DNA from: Acidobacteriota bacterium
GTDB taxonomy: Bacteria > Acidobacteriota > Vicinamibacteria > Vicinamibacterales > 2-12-FULL-66-21
Direction of reading: 5' to 3'
Assembly: GCA_013813355.1 (NCBI GenBank)
Contig: JACCRT010000045.1
Span: forward strand, 1 to 32,644
DNA length: 32,644 nt
Every line of letters starts with the position of its first letter. The stretch's first letter is position 1. This document shows positions 14,991 to 22,245 of the stretch, in pieces. A program made the position numbers and the translations under genes. The notes under the pieces are model-generated. The model was not told the DNA's origin. It searched no databases and saw only the letters and a program-made list of their open reading frames with translations.

Positions 14991-16250
14991 CTACTGGCCG
15001 ATCGCGATCAGCTCGCGGTCGGTTCGCCAGTACCACGTGCCGTCAACGAGCGCCGGCGACGCGAGCGTGCGCGCGTTGAGCTTGTTGACGTGCAGGAGGT
15101 TGAACTCGCGCCCCGTCTTCAGCACGAACGTTTCGCCCTGGTCGTTGGTGAAGAATACCTTCCCGTCCACCAGCACCGGTGAGACGGAGAAGCTCTCGCG
15201 CGCGGCCTCGCCAAGCCGACCCTGCCACAACACCTCGCCAGATTTCGAGTCATATGCGGTGGCAATGCTCTGCATGTCGTTCACCATGTACAGAATTCCG
15301 TCGTGCACGAGCGTGGATGGAATGAAGGGCGAGCCCTTGGCGGCGGACCAGACCACGTGGGTGTCCGTGACGTCACCGCTGCCACCGGGGCGGATCGCCA
15401 GCGTGGGACCGGCACGGCCGGAAGAGGCAAACACCATCCCGTCAGCGACAACAGGGGTCGGGATCACTTCCACGAGGTTTCCGCCTGCCGTCCACAGCTC
15501 CCGGCCCGTGTCAGGATCGTAGGCGTACACGCGCCGCATGCTGCTGACAATGATCTCGTCGCGGTCGCCGGCCCTGATGGCGATGGGCGTACCCCATCCG
15601 ACGGTTTCTTTTCGTTCGGTCCGCCACAGCGGCTTGCCGGTGGCCGCGTCGAACGCCCCCACGAACGAACCGCCGGGGGCGCGCTGATCCTGGTAGAAGA
15701 TGACACGATCCTTGTAGAGCAGCGGCGATCCGGCGGTCCCGTGAAACGCGTTGAAGGGACCGACGGTCTGGTGCCACACCTGCTTACCGTCCATGTCCAG
15801 GGCGAGCAGACCGTGGTTCCCAAGATACGCGTAGATGCGGCGGCCGTCGGTGGCCGGCGTTCCGGAAGCGTGGCCGTTCTTCGCGTGCGGCGTCTCGGGC
15901 GGTGCGTCCGGCGCGAAGGTTTCCCAGACCTTCTTTCCATCCTTGCGATTGAAGGCGACGATCGCCTTGCGCCGCCCTTCGTCATACGAGGTGGCCATGT
16001 AGATACGTTCGCCCCACACGATGGGCGACGAGTTGCCGGTGCCCGGCACGGGCACTTTCCAGAGAACATTCTGGGATTCGGACCACGTGTCCGGGTACCC
16101 GGTTCCGTGCACGTACCCCTGATAGGAGGGCCCGCGCCAATTGGGCCAGTACTTCATCGCGTCGCCGTCGCGAACGATCATCTCGACGCTCATCGTGGGA
16201 GCCGACGCGGCGGTCAGCGCCAGGGCGGTCAGCAGGGTGAAGATTCGCAT
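14991..16250 (-). CDS. Secreted PQQ-like beta-propeller protein
   Basis: The protein is 419 aa with a signal peptide (about residues 1-21, ending near TAASA). The mature part opens with WPNWRGPSYQG, a typical beginning of PQQ-like propellers found in Planctomycetes and Acidobacteria. About seven blades follow, marked by recurring AFNRKDGKKVWE, ALDMDGKQVWH, AFDAATGKPLWR, AYDPDTGRELW and AYDSKSGEVLWQ strands. The nearest familiar fold is BamB or the quinoprotein dehydrogenase propeller. However, no PQQ-binding active-site residues or heme motif are visible, so a scaffold or binding role is more likely than a dehydrogenase. A CACAAT box 9 nt before ATG 16250 could be its promoter. It diverges from the Nudix gene. 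Confidence 0.85.
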   Translation of the reverse strand: MRIFTLLTALALTAASAPTMSVEMIVRDGDAMKYWPNWRGPSYQGYVHGTGYPDTWSESQNVLWKVPVPGTGNSSPIVWGERIYMATSYDEGRRKAIVAFNRKDGKKVWETFAPDAPPETPHAKNGHASGTPATDGRRIYAYLGNHGLLALDMDGKQVWHQTVGPFNAFHGTAGSPLLYKDRVIFYQDQRAPGGSFVGAFDAATGKPLWRTERKETVGWGTPIAIRAGDRDEIIVSSMRRVYAYDPDTGRELWTAGGNLVEVIPTPVVADGMVFASSGRAGPTLAIRPGGSGDVTDTHVVWSAAKGSPFIPSTLVHDGILYMVNDMQSIATAYDSKSGEVLWQGRLGEAARESFSVSPVLVDGKVFFTNDQGETFVLKTGREFNLLHVNKLNARTLASPALVDGTWYWRTDRELIAIGQ

Positions 16251-16429
16251 AGTGGGTCCATTGTGTAATCAACACGGGCCACGTGCAATGGGCGCAGGGC
16301 AGCGGTGACCTGCTGCTCTCGCGCACGCGCGACGTGGGCGGGTGCGATTCGGGCTGGCAGCTCGACCGTGGCTTCTTGTTGCATAGCGCGTTACATGGCC
16401 GCACGCGGGACGTTAGATACTTGTAGTTG

Positions 16430-17056
16430 ATGCGCCTGCCCGATATCGAATCCGCACTCCGCGCCCGGCTTGCCGGCACACTGCCGGGGCTCGAATCCCA
16501 GCGGCGGTTCGCCCCCTACCCCGTGGGCCCTGACTGGGAAGCGCCGGCCAACGGCCGACTCGCCGCGGCCCTGCTGCTGCTTTACCCGCACCAGGACGGC
16601 GTCGCGGTTCCGCTCACCGTGCGGGCCAGTCACCTCGCCCGCCATGCCGGGCAGATCAGCCTGCCCGGCGGCGCCACCAATCCCGGGGAGACGCTGGTCG
16701 ACGCGGCGCTGCGCGAGACAGCCGAAGAGATTGGCGTGGACCCGCAACTGGTTCGCGTGCTGGGGGAGCTCACGCCGGTGCACGTGCTCGTCAGCGGGTT
16801 CACCCTTCACCCGATCGTGGGCATTACCGACCGCCGGCCCGCGTTCCAGGCAGCGCCGGGGGAAGTCGAGGAGGTCCTGGAGGTGTCGCTGGAGCATATC
16901 CGTGACGCGTCACGCATCCGCCAGGGCACTCGGATCCGCGAGGGTGTCGCCGTCGAGTATCCCTACTTCGACATCCTCGGGCACCAGGTCTGGGGCGCCA
17001 CGGCGATGGTGCTGGGGGAGTTCATCTGCTTACTGTCGGAGGAGGGAAGCGGGTAG
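16430..17056 (+). CDS. Nudix hydrolase, CoA pyrophosphatase type
   Basis: The protein is 208 aa. The Nudix box is complete at residues 81-102 (GGATNPGETL, then REtAEEIG, with Glu96, Glu99 and Glu100). Immediately before it stands the signature of the CoA/NUDT7-NudL group: PLTVRASHLARHAGQISLPGG, residues 61-81. This group cleaves coenzyme A or its thioesters to 3',5'-ADP and phosphopantetheine, a way to recycle or limit CoA. The C-terminal region (LEVSLEHI, YPYFDILGHQVWGATAMVL) matches the family. ATG 16430 is preferred over an adjacent TTG at 16427. No Shine-Dalgarno is visible, and a GATACT box lies 8 nt upstream. Confidence 0.9.
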   Translation: MRLPDIESALRARLAGTLPGLESQRRFAPYPVGPDWEAPANGRLAAALLLLYPHQDGVAVPLTVRASHLARHAGQISLPGGATNPGETLVDAALRETAEEIGVDPQLVRVLGELTPVHVLVSGFTLHPIVGITDRRPAFQAAPGEVEEVLEVSLEHIRDASRIRQGTRIREGVAVEYPYFDILGHQVWGATAMVLGEFICLLSEEGSG

Positions 17057-17082
17057 CGCGTCACGACTCAGGACCACGCCTC

Positions 17083-17310
17083 TTACTCCTTCTCCCGTGC
17101 CGCCGTCCTGATCGCGTACAGGTGCTGCTCGCCACGGATGAAGATTGTGCCACCGGCCAGCGCGGGTGAGGCATAGACCGGCCAGTTGACGTCTGACCGC
17201 TCCAGCAGCGCACCGGACGCACTCGTGTGAACAGGAATCGTTGAGGAAGTGACCATTGCCAGGCCGCATACGGTCGCGCTTGCCAGCAGAACGCGTCGAT
17301 AGCTGAGCAT
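17083..17310 (-). CDS. 75-aa remnant of a secreted PQQ-like propeller (signal peptide plus last strand)
   Basis: The peptide keeps a convincing export signal (RRVLLASATVCGLAMV, about residues 5-20). After about 25 linker residues comes WPVYASPALAGGTIFIRG and EQHLYAIR, which is how PQQ-like beta-propeller proteins commonly end. Everything in between, roughly 350-400 aa of blades, is missing, while the frame stays open. A GGGG stretch about 11 nt upstream of ATG 17310 is a weak ribosome site. By comparison with the intact propeller gene nearby this is most simply an internal-deletion relic. It could alternatively be expressed as a small periplasmic peptide. Its upstream region is a long inverted repeat. 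Confidence 0.6.
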   Translation of the reverse strand: MLSYRRVLLASATVCGLAMVTSSTIPVHTSASGALLERSDVNWPVYASPALAGGTIFIRGEQHLYAIRTAAREKE

Positions 17311-17320
17311 GACAGCTAGG

Positions 17321-17476
17321 CCCCTGGAAGCGTGATGCGTTGCATACGTCCCGGAGCGCGGCGCCCGGATCGCCAGGCGCGACGACCGCGCATCGTGGGC
17401 CTCTGTAAGGGAGGAGCAACGCCGCGAGCCGGGATGCCCCGCCCGGGACGTATGTGACGCATCACGTGTCCAGGGG
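17321..17476. repeat. Long inverted repeat with 34-bp arms
   Basis: 17321-17354 and 17443-17476 are reverse complements at 30 of 34 positions. The arms include CCCCTGGA, CGTGATGCGT and CATACGTCCCGG. Weaker pairing extends a few bases further outward. The 88-bp centre is GC-rich with smaller hairpins and no gene. It begins just upstream of the 75-aa propeller remnant on its 5' side, so it could be a MITE-like insertion or a large leader hairpin. The rest of the gene-free stretch to 17617 shows nothing else I can name, apart from the ribosome site of the next gene. Confidence 0.8.
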
Positions 17477-17617
17477 ACCAGCATACATCCCACGGCTCAT
17501 CCGGCCTTCCTACCTGCGCGCCTTAGACGGTCCGTCAATGGGTCTGTAGTTTGCAGTTCCAACGCTGTCAGACGACCGGACACCGAAATTACGCAATCAC
17601 TCAAGAGGGGGGACCGT

Positions 17618-17875
17618 ATGGCTTACGCAACAATGGAACGGCAGCAGCATTCGGAAGGCGCGGTCGCGCGCGCGATCGAGGATCAGACGGCAAAGCTTCC
17701 GTCCGACGCCTTCCTGTGGATGGCGGTCGGCGCGATGGCGACATCGGCGACACTGCAGGTGATGGGGCAGCGCCACGTCAGCCTGTTCATCGGCCAGTGG
17801 GCGCCGACATTCCTGATTTTCGGGCTCTACAACAAGCTGGTGAAACAGCTCGGGTCGGACCGCATCCATAACTAG
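17618..17875 (+). CDS. Small two-helix membrane protein
   Basis: The protein is 85 aa with an excellent ribosome site (AGAGGGGGGA, 4 nt before ATG 17618). The N-terminal 30 residues are polar and helical (AIEDQTAKLPSD). Two hydrophobic helices follow at about residues 32-50 (FLWMAVGAMATSATLQVM) and 55-73 (VSLFIGQWAPTFLIFGLY), ending in a short basic tail (NKLVKQLG). I recall the KLPSD...FIGQWAPTFLI pattern from uncharacterised acidobacterial proteins, so it is probably conserved. No function is known. It stands alone, convergent with the PAS kinase across a strong hairpin. Confidence 0.78.
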   Translation: MAYATMERQQHSEGAVARAIEDQTAKLPSDAFLWMAVGAMATSATLQVMGQRHVSLFIGQWAPTFLIFGLYNKLVKQLGSDRIHN

Positions 17876-17902
17876 TCGTTCGAACCCGGCTGGCGTCGAG
17901 GT

Positions 17903-17926
17903 CCGGTCCAGGCACACCTGGACCGG
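17903..17926. terminator. Bidirectional hairpin between convergent genes
   Basis: CCGGTCCAGG (17903-17912) and CCTGGACCGG (17917-17926) form a perfect 10-bp stem with the 4-nt loop CACA. It sits in the 63-bp gap between the stops of the small membrane protein and the PAS kinase. It has no U-tract on either strand, as is common in GC-rich genomes. Confidence 0.7.
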
Positions 17927-17938
17927 CATCTCGCCGCC

Positions 17939-19855
17939 TCACCGGCCCGGCGACCCGCTGACAGGAAGCCACACGCGGAACGTCGCTCCGTGGCCAGGCC
18001 CTGCACTCTCGGCCGATACGGTGCCTCCGTGAAGTTCCGCCAGGTGGCGAACGATGGCGAGTCCCAGGCCAAGCCCGGTGTGCGCGCGCGTCGGCGACGC
18101 ATCACCCTGGGTGAAGCGCTCGAAGACGTAGGGGAGGATCGTCGGGGAGATTCCGATCCCGGTATCGCTCACGGTGATGAGCAGGTTGCGTTCCTCGTTC
18201 ACCAGGGACAGAGACACGCGTCCGCCCGCCTCGGTGAACTTCACGCCGTTGGATAACAGATTCCAGAGCACTTGCTGCAGGCGCTGCGCATCGCCCGCGA
18301 TGAGAGGCAGGTGATCCTGCGCCTGGAATTCGATCCTGACGCCGCGCGCGTCTGCGGCGGGCCGCACGGTCTCGAGCGCGGCCCTGGCGACCCGCTCGAG
18401 ATCCACCTGCTCGACCCGCAGCGCGACCTTGCCGGTGATGATCCCGGAGACATCCAGCAGGTCGTCGATGAGGCGCGCCTGCGCCACCGCGTTGCGCTCG
18501 ATCACCTCCAGCGGGTGCAGCGCCTCGGGATCCGAGGATCGGATCCGGAGAATGCGGGCCCATCCGAGGATCGCATTCAGCGGCGTCCGCAACTCGTGAG
18601 AAAGCGTCGCCAGGAACTCGTCCTTGACGCGGCTGGCCGCTTCGAGATCGCGGTGTGCCCGGCGGGTCTGCTCGAGCATGCGCTCGCGCTCGGCCTCGGC
18701 GGATACCCGTTCGGTTTCGTCCCTGACGATCAGCACGGCCCCGGCGGGGCGGCCGTCGGGTGTTTGCAGGGGGGCGGCCGTTCCGATCATCGGCCGAAGC
18801 GTTCCATCGGTCCACTGCACCTGCCAGCGGAAATCACTGACCAGCTGGCCGTGCACGGCGCGATACAGGGCCGTCTCCTCGAACGGCAGCGAGGTGCCAT
18901 CCATCCGGAGCAGCCGATAGTGTTCGGTCCACTGCTCCGGCCGCGTGGGTGCGGCTTTCACGCCGTACAGCCGTTCAGCGGCAGGGTTGAAAATGCGAAC
19001 CACGCCGTCGGCGTCCGCAACGATGACCGCATCGCCGCTCTGCTGGATGACCCGCTGCAGGAGCTCGGTCGCCTCGCGGCGCTGCTCATCGGCCAGCATC
19101 TGCGCGCTGATGTCCTCGTGGATCAGCACCACCTCGCGAACCTGCCCGTCATCATCCTTCAGCGGGTACATGACGGCGCTCACCCAGCGGCCGTGGCCCG
19201 GCGCCATGCCCGGGACCGTCGCGGCGGGATCGTAGTGAACGGCGGGAATGAGGACGGTTTCACCGGCGAAGGCACGCTGGATGTAGGTGAGGATGCCAAG
19301 CGCCTCGAGCTGCTTGTCCTCGAGCATGTTGTAGCCGGCGACCTGCTCGGGCGTGGCGCCCCACAGTCGCTCCCACGCGGCGTTGACCTGGCGGGTCGTG
19401 CCGTCCGGCGCCAGGATCTGGATGCTCAGCGGGGCCTGCTCAACGAGTGCGCGATAGCGCTCCTCCGACAATCGCAGCGCCGCCTCCGTGCGCTTCCTCT
19501 CCGTGACGTCATGCAGTACTGCGAGGCACATCACCGGTGCGCCGGCATCATCCCTCACGAGCGAGACGCTGAGATCCACGTCCCGGGGTTCGCCGCTCCT
19601 GCTTCGATACCGTCGCTCCACGCGGTATGAGTCAATCTCTCCCTTGACCAGCGACTCGAAGTGCCCGCTCGGCCCCTGCCCACGGCCCGGCGCGACGAAA
19701 CTCGAAAAGGGGAGCCCGCGCAGCTCCTCGAGCGCATAGCCCGAGGCAGCGAGGAGCGGCTCGTTGGCGTCGAGTACGCGTCCCTCGAGGTCAAGTGCCA
19801 CCACGGCGACCGGAGCCGCATGAAGGAGTGGCGGGAGGGTGGATATCGGGGTCAC
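17939..19855 (-). CDS. Soluble PAS-domain hybrid-type sensor histidine kinase (three PAS, HisKA, HATPase)
   Basis: The protein is 638 aa with no membrane segment, so it is probably a cytoplasmic sensor. Three PAS domains occupy about residues 8-118, 133-250 and 268-390; the first two end in typical PAC strands. A coiled-coil linker (SAEAERERMLEQTRRAHRDLE) leads to the HisKA domain with phospho-accepting His420 in ATLSHELRTPLN. The ATPase domain has the N box (LWNLLSNGVKFT), the G1 box (DTGIGIS) and the G2 box (GLGLGLAIV). It lacks a receiver or output domain, and no response regulator is adjacent, so it is an orphan kinase in this window. The start is GTG 19855 with only a weak ribosome site. 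The ligands of the PAS domains cannot be read from sequence. Confidence 0.92.
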   Translation of the reverse strand: MTPISTLPPLLHAAPVAVVALDLEGRVLDANEPLLAASGYALEELRGLPFSSFVAPGRGQGPSGHFESLVKGEIDSYRVERRYRSRSGEPRDVDLSVSLVRDDAGAPVMCLAVLHDVTERKRTEAALRLSEERYRALVEQAPLSIQILAPDGTTRQVNAAWERLWGATPEQVAGYNMLEDKQLEALGILTYIQRAFAGETVLIPAVHYDPAATVPGMAPGHGRWVSAVMYPLKDDDGQVREVVLIHEDISAQMLADEQRREATELLQRVIQQSGDAVIVADADGVVRIFNPAAERLYGVKAAPTRPEQWTEHYRLLRMDGTSLPFEETALYRAVHGQLVSDFRWQVQWTDGTLRPMIGTAAPLQTPDGRPAGAVLIVRDETERVSAEAERERMLEQTRRAHRDLEAASRVKDEFLATLSHELRTPLNAILGWARILRIRSSDPEALHPLEVIERNAVAQARLIDDLLDVSGIITGKVALRVEQVDLERVARAALETVRPAADARGVRIEFQAQDHLPLIAGDAQRLQQVLWNLLSNGVKFTEAGGRVSLSLVNEERNLLITVSDTGIGISPTILPYVFERFTQGDASPTRAHTGLGLGLAIVRHLAELHGGTVSAESAGPGHGATFRVWLPVSGSPGR

Positions 19856-19913
19856 GGTGAGCGCCGCTCAAGTGTAGCAGCAGCCACACATGCTCACGGG
19901 CCGGGACAATGGT

Positions 19914-19994
19914 AACGGAGGAGGCGGAGGGAACCGTCCTTCGGCGACCGATCGACTCCATTCCTCTGTGGTAGAAACTCTCCGCTACTCCGTT
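19914..19994. repeat. Second copy of the CTCTGTGG / CTCCG palindromic repeat family
   Basis: AACGGAGGAGGCGGAG (19914-19929) pairs imperfectly with CTCCGCTACTCCGTT (19980-19994). Between them CCTCTGTGGTAGAAA (19963-19977) matches 14 of 15 bases of 7791-7805. The element sits in the 176-bp divergent gap between the PAS kinase and the M28 peptidase, ending about 25 bp before the peptidase's -10-like box. Confidence 0.75.
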
Positions 19995-20019
19995 CCCCAT
20001 CCCCCACCACAACTCACGG

Positions 20020-20025
20020 TACAAT
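20020..20025 (+). promoter_or_regulatory. -10-like box TACAAT, 6 nt before the M28 peptidase start
   Basis: TACAAT is followed by CCCCTG and then ATG 20032. There is no Shine-Dalgarno, so a leaderless message is likely. The box and spacing are identical to those at 6830-6835. Confidence 0.55.
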
Positions 20026-20031
20026 CCCCTG

Positions 20032-21747
20032 ATGAAGAAACTCACAGTCGTGGCGGCCCTGGTGGCCCTGTCGACGGCGTGTGCCGGGCAGGCGGCGGAT
20101 ACGGCACAGGCTGCCGAGCAGCAACAGCAGCAGCACCAGCTTGCCGTCGCCGACATGCCGACTATCGATCAGGACGCGATCCTCGAGCGGATCCGGGTGC
20201 TCTCGTCCGACGAGTTCGAGGGACGCGCCCCCGGCTCTCGCGGAGAGGAACTGACGGTCAAGTACCTCCTGGACGAGTTCCAGAAGCTGGGCCTGAAGCC
20301 GGGGAACCCCGACGGGACGTTCATCCAGCAGGTTCCGCTCGTGGGGATCACGGGCGCCGAGGCGCAACCATTCACCGTTTCGGGAGAGGGCAAGAAGCGC
20401 ACATTCAAGTATCGGGACGAGGTTGTCGCGTTCTCCCAGCGCGTGACCGCCAGCGTCCAGATCCAGAACTCGGAGCTGGTTTTCGTCGGGTACGGCGTCA
20501 CCGCGCCCGAGTACAGCTGGGACGACTTCAAGGACGTGGACGTCAAAGGCAAGACGATCGTCGTACTCGTCAACGACCCGCAGGTGCCCGACCCGAAGGA
20601 TCCGTCACGGCTCGACGACAGCCTCTTCAACGGCCGCGCCATGACTTACTACGGCCGCTGGACCTACAAGTACGAAGAGGCCGCCCGCCGCGGGGCCGCT
20701 GGTGTCTTCATCGTGCACGAGACCAAACCGGCTGGTTACCCCTTCCCGGTCGTCCAGGGCTTCCTTGGCGAGCGGTTCGACCTGATTTCGGACGACAAGA
20801 ACATGGGGCGGGCGGCCATCCAGGGGTGGTTCTCGCTCGAGACGGCCAGGGCGATCTTCCAGATGGGGGGCCAGGACTTCGATGCGCTGACGAAGCAGGC
20901 CATCACGCGCGAGTTTCGGCCGGTGCCGCTCGGGCTGCAGGCATCGATGGGGCTCCGACAGACCATGCGCACACTCGACTCGCAGAACGTCGTCGCGAAG
21001 CTCGAGGGCAGCGATCCGAAGCTGCGCGATGAGTACGTCGTCTATACCGCGCACTGGGATCACCTGGGTACCGGCGAACCGGTCAACGGCGACACCGTGT
21101 TCGACGGCGCGCTCGACAACGCATCCGGCGTGGCGAGCGTGCTCGAGATGGCGCGCGCCTTGACGCAGATCAAACCGCAGCCGCGGCGCTCCATCCTGTT
21201 CCTGATGGTTACGGCCGAGGAACAGGGGCTGCTGGGTTCGCAGCACTACGCGACACGCCCGCTGTATCCGCTCGAGAAGACGGTGGCGAACATCAACGTC
21301 GACGGGGTCAACCAGTGGGGACGCACGCGCGACTTGACGGTGATCGGCATGGGCGCCTCCGAACTCGACGACTATTTGCGCGACGCGGCACAGGAACAGA
21401 AGCGGACGCTTCGGCCGGATCCCGAGGCCGAGAAGGGCTTTTATTACCGCTCCGATCACTTCAACTTCGCCAAGGTCGGCGTGCCGGCGCTTTACATCGA
21501 CTCGGGCGTGGAGTACATCGGCAAGCCGGCCGAGTACGGCCAGCAGAAACGCGACGAATACACCTCGCGTGACTACCATAGCCGCAGTGACACCATCAAG
21601 CCCGACTGGGATTTGACCGGCGCCGCCGAGGATGGGCGCCTCCTGCTTGCCGTCGGCTATCGCGTGGCCAATGCCGACCGCTTCCCGGAGTGGAAGGCGG
21701 GCAGCGAATTCAAGGCGCGGCGGGATGCCATGATGGGCGGCAAGTAA
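20032..21747 (+). CDS. Secreted M28-family zinc aminopeptidase with PA domain
   Basis: The 571-aa protein has a signal peptide with a possible lipobox (ALSTAC, Cys17), so it may be a lipoprotein. A Gln-rich stretch follows at about residues 30-34 (QQQQQ). The PA insert lies at about 130-270 ([40 protein letters not shown]). The peptidase domain has all expected metal ligands: His in TAHWDHLG, bridging Asp in [10 protein letters not shown], the catalytic Glu pair in TAEEQG, Asp in NINVDGVN and His in RDYHSRSDT. It should trim N-terminal residues from peptides in the periplasm or outside. It starts an apparent two-gene unit with the bacilliredoxin 46 nt downstream. Confidence 0.94.
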   Translation: MKKLTVVAALVALSTACAGQAADTAQAAEQQQQQHQLAVADMPTIDQDAILERIRVLSSDEFEGRAPGSRGEELTVKYLLDEFQKLGLKPGNPDGTFIQQVPLVGITGAEAQPFTVSGEGKKRTFKYRDEVVAFSQRVTASVQIQNSELVFVGYGVTAPEYSWDDFKDVDVKGKTIVVLVNDPQVPDPKDPSRLDDSLFNGRAMTYYGRWTYKYEEAARRGAAGVFIVHETKPAGYPFPVVQGFLGERFDLISDDKNMGRAAIQGWFSLETARAIFQMGGQDFDALTKQAITREFRPVPLGLQASMGLRQTMRTLDSQNVVAKLEGSDPKLRDEYVVYTAHWDHLGTGEPVNGDTVFDGALDNASGVASVLEMARALTQIKPQPRRSILFLMVTAEEQGLLGSQHYATRPLYPLEKTVANINVDGVNQWGRTRDLTVIGMGASELDDYLRDAAQEQKRTLRPDPEAEKGFYYRSDHFNFAKVGVPALYIDSGVEYIGKPAEYGQQKRDEYTSRDYHSRSDTIKPDWDLTGAAEDGRLLLAVGYRVANADRFPEWKAGSEFKARRDAMMGGK

Positions 21748-21793
21748 GAGCGCCGCCGCGCAGACACCAGACACAGACAAGGAGACAGCAACA

Positions 21794-22213
21794 GTGCCAT
21801 ACCCGGAGATGCTGATAGCCCCCATGCGGGGCGAGATGACCGCGATGGGCGCGCGTGAAGCGCGCACAGTGCAGGATGTGGACGACGTGGTGAAGAACAC
21901 CAGCGGCGTCCTGATGATGGTGGTGAACTCGGTGTGCGGCTGCGCCGCCGGCAAGGCGCGGCCCGGTATCGCCCTGGCGCTGCAGCACGAGAAACGGCCG
22001 GATGTCGTCGCGACCGTGTTTGCCGGCGCCGACATCGATGCCACCGACCGGGCCCGGGCCTATTTCACCGGCTACACGCCCTCGTCACCGTCCATCGGCC
22101 TGCTGAAGGACGGCAAGCTGGTTTACATGATGGAGCGACGCCAGATCGAAAGCCGCTCGGCCGAGATGATTGCGGATGAGCTGAAGCAGGCCTTCGACCA
22201 GCACTGCGCCTGA
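21794..22213 (+). CDS. BrxA/BrxB-family bacilliredoxin
   Basis: The protein is 139 aa, the normal family length (YphP/YqiW). The active-site CGC motif is at Cys48-Gly49-Cys50 (NSVCGCAAG). The typical opening MPYPEMLIAPMR and the closing MIADELKQAF are present. In Firmicutes these thioredoxin-fold proteins remove bacillithiol from oxidised protein thiols. In the lineage suggested here the thiol partner is unknown, though many acidobacteria carry the family. It starts with GTG 21794, with AAGGAGA about 9 nt upstream. It follows the M28 peptidase closely and ends at a hairpin shared with the convergent speA. Confidence 0.92.
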   Translation: MPYPEMLIAPMRGEMTAMGAREARTVQDVDDVVKNTSGVLMMVVNSVCGCAAGKARPGIALALQHEKRPDVVATVFAGADIDATDRARAYFTGYTPSSPSIGLLKDGKLVYMMERRQIESRSAEMIADELKQAFDQHCA

Positions 22214-22223
22214 TGCCTCGCAC

Positions 22224-22245
22224 GGGGCGGGGGACGCCCCGCCCC
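22224..22245. terminator. Nine-bp GC hairpin between bacilliredoxin and speA
   Basis: GGGGCGGGG (22224-22232) and CCCCGCCCC (22237-22245) form a perfect stem with the loop GACG. Its last base is the last base of the speA stop codon, and CTAC follows. The same GGGGCGGG/CCCGCCCC palindrome next to GTAG or CTAC occurs at 14407-14430, so this is also a dispersed repeat. It may end transcription from both sides. Confidence 0.65.
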
